Shown one piece after another: positions 41,342-45,525 of a DNA stretch of 45,525 nt. The stretch lies in contig JAWXUS010000013.1 of NCBI GenBank assembly GCA_044426235.1, positions 1 to 45,525 on the forward strand. The letters are read 5' to 3'. The position numbers and the translations under genes were made by a program. How positions within the stretch are numbered: the stretch's first letter is position 1; every line of letters begins with the position of its first letter. The notes under the pieces were generated by a model. It did no database searches, had not been told where the DNA came from, and was given only the letters and a program-made list of their open reading frames with translations. This DNA comes from JAGHEK01 sp044426235. GTDB taxonomy: Bacteria > Bacillota > Clostridia > Peptostreptococcales > Peptostreptococcaceae.

Positions 41342-43690
41342 TTAATGAAGTTCAACCTTAATTATATCACTTAATTTGTCGTATTCACCATTCATACATC
41401 TTAGTACTGCATATTCAATAGCACTTGGCTCACAAGCTCTAATATAGATCATAATATCTTCATCATCAAATGTTTCTGATAACTTACAACTTATCTTAGT
41501 AGTTTCAGATATATCAAGCTTTTTAGTGCTTGCCTCTGGTAGAGTTGTATAGTAGAATTCAAAGTAATTTTCAGATGCATCTATTAACTCTTCCCACTCA
41601 CCATAAGTACTATCTGGAGATAAGATTGGTTTTAAGCATTTCTTTTTACTTTCTCCAACATAATATCTAAACTTCGTTTCATTAGTTTCAGTATTATTAC
41701 TATTTACTACCTTGATCTTTCCACCTTGACGTCCTTCAACAAGACCAAATGCCACTCCTGTTTTTCCAGTTGGCCTTTTCTTATCATTTCTGTTAAATTT
41801 AAGCCCTAATTCTTCCATTTTTTGATATCCTTCTTCAGTTCCAAGAGGAGGGAATATGTTGAATATATCACTTAAATCTATTTCTTCATTAAAATCATTC
41901 ATAGTTTTTCTAATATTATTAAGTTCCATCTTAATGTATTCATCAAATAATTCTTTTACAAAAACTGATTTTGCAGAGTTTCCTGCTAAGAATATATTTA
42001 TGCTATTAGTAGCTATTCCTTGTTGATCTTCAAATGCCATTCTAATACTTTCAAAGAAGTTTCTAACACCCTTTTCAATTCTGCTTTTTATAGTTTCAAG
42101 TATACTATCAAGATCTATTCTTAAACTTGGATTAACTAAAACATCTCCATTACTCTTATATAAATTAACGCTTATTGTTCCGTTTTCATAATTTTTTTCG
42201 TAATCATTATGATTTTCCCATATTGGTCTTAATGATTCCATAACTTTGTGCATATTAAGTTTAGCCTCTTGAGATGTAGATATCATACCCTCACTTCCAA
42301 CAAATTTCTTACACTCTGCAGGAAGAACGAATTGTACTTTTTCTTTTCTTAAACTAAAATCAGTATCTTCCCCACTATCTTCAAGATCTAAATTATATCT
42401 AAATACTTCATAAGCTAAAAGCTCTAATATATTTTCTCCACCTAGATATCTATCTCCACCTGCTCCAAAGTGTTCTATTGCATAATCAAATCTTTTTTCA
42501 CCCTTTTGATTAGCTTCTCTATAAATTCCAAAGTCAAAATCTGTAGTTCCTCCACCAAAATCGAATACTCCGTAAAATACTTTTTCATCATCTTCAGGAT
42601 CAAACCCATATTCACTAAGTGCGGAAACTGCATATGCAGCAGGTTCACTTGCACCAATTAATACTTCAAATATATCCATATATTTATCATCTTCTAATAT
42701 TTCAACTGGAAGTGATTTTTTAAGTCCCCTTTCAAAGCAAGCAATTATTTGTTCTCTTATTTCTTTTTCATAAGTTACAGGAAATGATAATATATAATTT
42801 AAATATATCCCATTGTGCATATTATTAATATAAAGACCTAAATAGTATGCATATATTTCTACTGGATTTAATGCACCTTCTCCAACTTCTAAAAATGTTG
42901 GTAGATCAAATATTTTATTATTTCTATCTTTTAATCTTATTCTAGATTCTTTATTTCCACACCATCTTTTTAAATCTATAAAATATGAATAATAATCATT
43001 TCCACTTTCACTATTTATTAAATTAATGAATGCAGTATGCGATATAGTTAAGTCATTCCACTCAGTTTTTGGTCTTCCATTAACTTTATTATACTCAGCC
43101 ATAAACTTATCAATATTTATAAATTCCATTGCAGTTGGATTTTCGTAGTGCTTTGCATCACTTTTCTCAGATAATTTACCTGTACCAACCTTCATAGGCA
43201 TAATATCTGTACTACTTTCTTGATAAACAACAACAGTACTTTTTGTTCCAAAATCTATTCCAACTACTCCACCATTTCTAACATCCTCTGAAGGATTTCT
43301 ATATATAAATTCATTAGCTCCTTCTTGTTCAAGTAATTCTCCTTTTAACTCCCAATGTCCACGATTTGGATCTTTAAGAATTTGAGAATCATAACTCTCA
43401 ATATCTACTCTTACTTTATCACAATTAAGTAATATTCTTTCTAAATTAACCGTACTTGTATTTCACCCTATTGTATTTTTATCTCCTAAATATTTTTTAT
43501 TTAGAGATTTATCTATATTAAACTTTTCTACAATCTCTTTTTTTGATAATTCTAGAAAGTGTTCAACCTTTATTTGTTGCGCAAAATACCTTATATCATA
43601 AATATCAATATCATTAAAAATAGCTATGTTAATGTATTTTTCTATAGCTTTATTTCTTAACTTAGAATTATAACTCCAGGAATTATGCAT
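41342..43690 (-). pseudogene. Divergent Hsp70-like ATPase with N-terminal extension, interrupted by in-frame TGA
   Basis: A frame of 783 codons split by one TGA at 43463-43465. The start ATG 43690 follows AAAGGAT and gives 75 residues up to the stop. The same frame continues 87 codons with no ATG, GTG or TTG, then runs to 41342. The actin/Hsp70-fold phosphate-1 loop GIDFGTKST lies at about 43237-43261, between the stop and the next ATG (43201). Phosphate-2 GVFDFGGGTTDFDFG is at about 42530-42570, and the adenosine motif is IFLAGNSAKS. A restart at 43201 would lose the phosphate-1 loop, so no active ATPase is expected without read-through. About 140 residues precede the ATPase fold, unlike DnaK. 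The C-terminus is not a DnaK substrate domain. It is paralogous to the next gene. Confidence 0.82.
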
Positions 43691-43758
43691 AGTTTATCAT
43701 CCTTTTTTATAAAAATTAATACTTTTTATCTTAGTTAGAAGTATGCATTTCTATATTT

Positions 43759-45525
43759 TTATTTAAGTGAAAGTGTCTTTATCTCAACTAAGCTATCATT
43801 TAAATTATCTTCTCTAAACACTCCATACTCCATTTGACTTGGAGTTATTGCCCTAACATAAACAAATATATCCTCATCTTCAAAAGTTTCATCAAGTGTA
43901 ATTTTAAGTCTTGTAGTTTCACTAATATCTAATTTTCCAGTACTAGCTTTAGGTGAAGTAGTATAATGAATTTCAACATCTGATTCATATGCATCAATAA
44001 GTTCAACCCACTCTCCATAAGATGATTCTGGAGATAAAATTGGTTTTAACATTTTCTTTTTCTTCATACCAACATAATAATTAAACTTAGATTCATCACC
44101 TTTATCATTATCATTTATTACTTTTATACTTCCACCATTTCTACTTTCAATAAGTCCAAATGCAACCCCAGTTTTTCCTGTTGGTCTTTTAAGATTTTCT
44201 CTAACAACTTCAAGTCCCAATTCCTCTTGCTTTTCATATGCTTTATCAGTTCCAAGAGGTGGGAATATATTAAACATATTCTCAATTGTAGTTGCAACTT
44301 CTTCATTTGCACTTATCATATTTGATTCTTTTTCCATATATTTATTAAATATCTTTTCTACATAAACAGATTTACTCGAATTACCTGCAAGGAAAATATT
44401 TATAGAATCACAATCAATTGCTCGTTTATCACTAAAACTTAATCTTAATGATTCAAAGAAATTCTCTATACCATTTTCTATTCTTTTTTCTAGTATATTT
44501 TCTAGTTTTTCTGCATCTACTTTAAGTTCAAATCCAGTAATCATTTCTCCATTACTCTTAAATAAACTAGTATTTATGCAACCTTTTTCACCAATTGACT
44601 CATATCCTTCACGTTTTTCCCAAATAGGTCTTAGCTCATCCATAACTTTATGTGTGTTAAGTCTAGCTTCTTGTGAATTATCTATTAAAAACTCTTGTCC
44701 GGAGAATTTTTCTCCTTCTTTGTGCATTCTAAATTTAATATTGTTATTAAGAAGTTCTTCAATATTATCTTTAAAAACTTCATAGGCTATTAAATGAAGT
44801 ATATTTTCTCCTCCAAGATACTTATCTCCTCCTGCACCAAAATGCTCAATAGCATAATCATAACGACGTTCTCCCTTTTGATTTGCCTCTCTAAATAGTC
44901 CAAAATCAAAGTCTGTAGTTCCTCCACCGAAATCAAATACTCCATAAAATATTTTTTCATCATCTTCTGGATCAAATCCATACTCATTAAGTGCAGAAAT
45001 AGCATATGCTGAAGGTTCCGTAGCTCCAACTAATACTTTTAGCTTTGAAATACTTTTTTCATCTTCTAATATTTCTATTGGTAACGATTTTTTTATTCCT
45101 TTATAGAAACTCTCTATTATCTTTTCTCTAACCTCTTTTTCATAAGTTACAGGGAATGATAATAGGTATTCAAGGAATATTCCATTTCTCATATTATTTA
45201 TATGAAGACCTAAATAATATGCATATATCTCTATTGGATTAAAATCTGATTCATCTAAATCAAGGAAATTTTTAAGCTCATAAATATTGTCTTGTTTATC
45301 TTTTATGTTTATACTGCTACTTTTATCAACACACCACTGTTTTAGTTCATTAAAGAATGAATAAAAATCACTACTGCTTGATCCTTCAAGAAGTGCAGAA
45401 CTTGCAGTATGTGAAATTGTTAAGTCGTCCCATTTAGTCTTTGGACGTCCTTCACTTTCATTATAATCTTTTAAGAAACTTTCTAAGTTTATAAATTCTA
45501 AAATTGTTGGATTTTCATAAGATTT
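43759..45525 (-). CDS. Divergent Hsp70-like ATPase, second copy (partial, N-terminus outside window)
   Basis: The frame is open from the window edge to the stop at 43759 (588 codons seen). An internal ATG at 45192 is not the start; sequence such as GRPKTKWDDLTISHTA upstream aligns with the first copy. Phosphate-2 GVFDFGGGTTDFDFG is at about 44905-44950, EHFGAGGDKYLGGENIL follows, and the adenosine motif IFLAGNSSKS is present. The C-terminal part (YYVGMKKKKMLKPILSPESS onward) parallels the first copy and differs from the DnaK peptide-binding domain. It sits 68 bases upstream of the first copy on the same strand, so the pair is a tandem duplication in one operon. This copy shows no stops within the window. 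Confidence 0.88.
   Translation of the reverse strand, partial: KSYENPTILEFINLESFLKDYNESEGRPKTKWDDLTISHTASSALLEGSSSSDFYSFFNELKQWCVDKSSSINIKDKQDNIYELKNFLDLDESDFNPIEIYAYYLGLHINNMRNGIFLEYLLSFPVTYEKEVREKIIESFYKGIKKSLPIEILEDEKSISKLKVLVGATEPSAYAISALNEYGFDPEDDEKIFYGVFDFGGGTTDFDFGLFREANQKGERRYDYAIEHFGAGGDKYLGGENILHLIAYEVFKDNIEELLNNNIKFRMHKEGEKFSGQEFLIDNSQEARLNTHKVMDELRPIWEKREGYESIGEKGCINTSLFKSNGEMITGFELKVDAEKLENILEKRIENGIENFFESLRLSFSDKRAIDCDSINIFLAGNSSKSVYVEKIFNKYMEKESNMISANEEVATTIENMFNIFPPLGTDKAYEKQEELGLEVVRENLKRPTGKTGVAFGLIESRNGGSIKVINDNDKGDESKFNYYVGMKKKKMLKPILSPESSYGEWVELIDAYESDVEIHYTTSPKASTGKLDISETTRLKITLDETFEDEDIFVYVRAITPSQMEYGVFREDNLNDSLVEIKTLSLK

Noticed and set aside
43463..43465. TGA read as tryptophan (recoded genetic code)
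   Set aside because: TGA is a genuine stop elsewhere in the window (mcrB overlapping mcrC, ABC ATPase overlapping permease), Trp is encoded by TGG throughout, and two of the other breaks are TAA.
43759..45192. Second Hsp70-like gene starting at the internal ATG 45192
   Set aside because: The frame is open to the window edge and the upstream sequence aligns with the first copy, so the gene is partial rather than short.

Overview
The window is very AT-rich, densely coded DNA with strong AGGAGG-type ribosome binding sites, short intergenic gaps and many intrinsic terminators. These traits, together with a SLH-domain exported protein, an iron-regulated flavodoxin/DUF3793 pair, a ferredoxin-type thioredoxin reductase, a lysine riboswitch and clostridial-type transporters, point to a low-GC anaerobic Firmicute (Clostridia/Tissierellia-like). 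I cannot name the species. No rRNA, tRNA, CRISPR array, transposase or phage structural gene was seen.

Layout. 1-2.8 kb: the start of a SLH surface protein, a lipoprotein gene broken by an in-frame TAA, and a GltS glutamate symporter whose only sensible start is ATT. 2.8-7.6 kb: a Fur-box-controlled flavodoxin/DUF3793 operon, an AraC regulator with an ABC exporter, and a short-chain dehydrogenase. 7.8-14.4 kb: a HAD nucleotidase, an RND efflux pump with a long coiled-coil insert co-transcribed with its TetR regulator, and a MATE exporter. 14.4-21.4 kb: a HEPN-like unknown, phosphoglucomutase, NupC, thioredoxin reductase and thioredoxin, a small helical protein and a cell-wall amidase with a SPOR-like tail. 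21.4-24.3 kb: an NhaC-family transporter behind a lysine riboswitch, then MscS. 24.3-31 kb: a galactoside module (GPH transporter, GH42 beta-galactosidase, GH36 alpha-galactosidase, LacI regulator) with LacI-type operators inside two promoters. The alpha-galactosidase is broken by an in-frame TAA. 31-38 kb: an unknown gene, a cold-shock protein, McrBC restriction, a small exported protein and a NitT/TauT-type ABC transporter without a binding protein. 38-45.5 kb: a membrane-anchored unknown, a histidine phosphatase, a small unknown, and two tandem divergent Hsp70/actin-fold ATPases. The first of these is interrupted by an in-frame TGA; the second runs off the window.

Two points stand out. First, the tandem Hsp70-like cluster and its unknown neighbours look like an undescribed system. 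Second, three genes carry single in-frame stops and gltS appears to have lost its ATG. All four are substitutions rather than frameshifts, so they reflect either recent gene decay in this strain or base-call problems in the source sequence.
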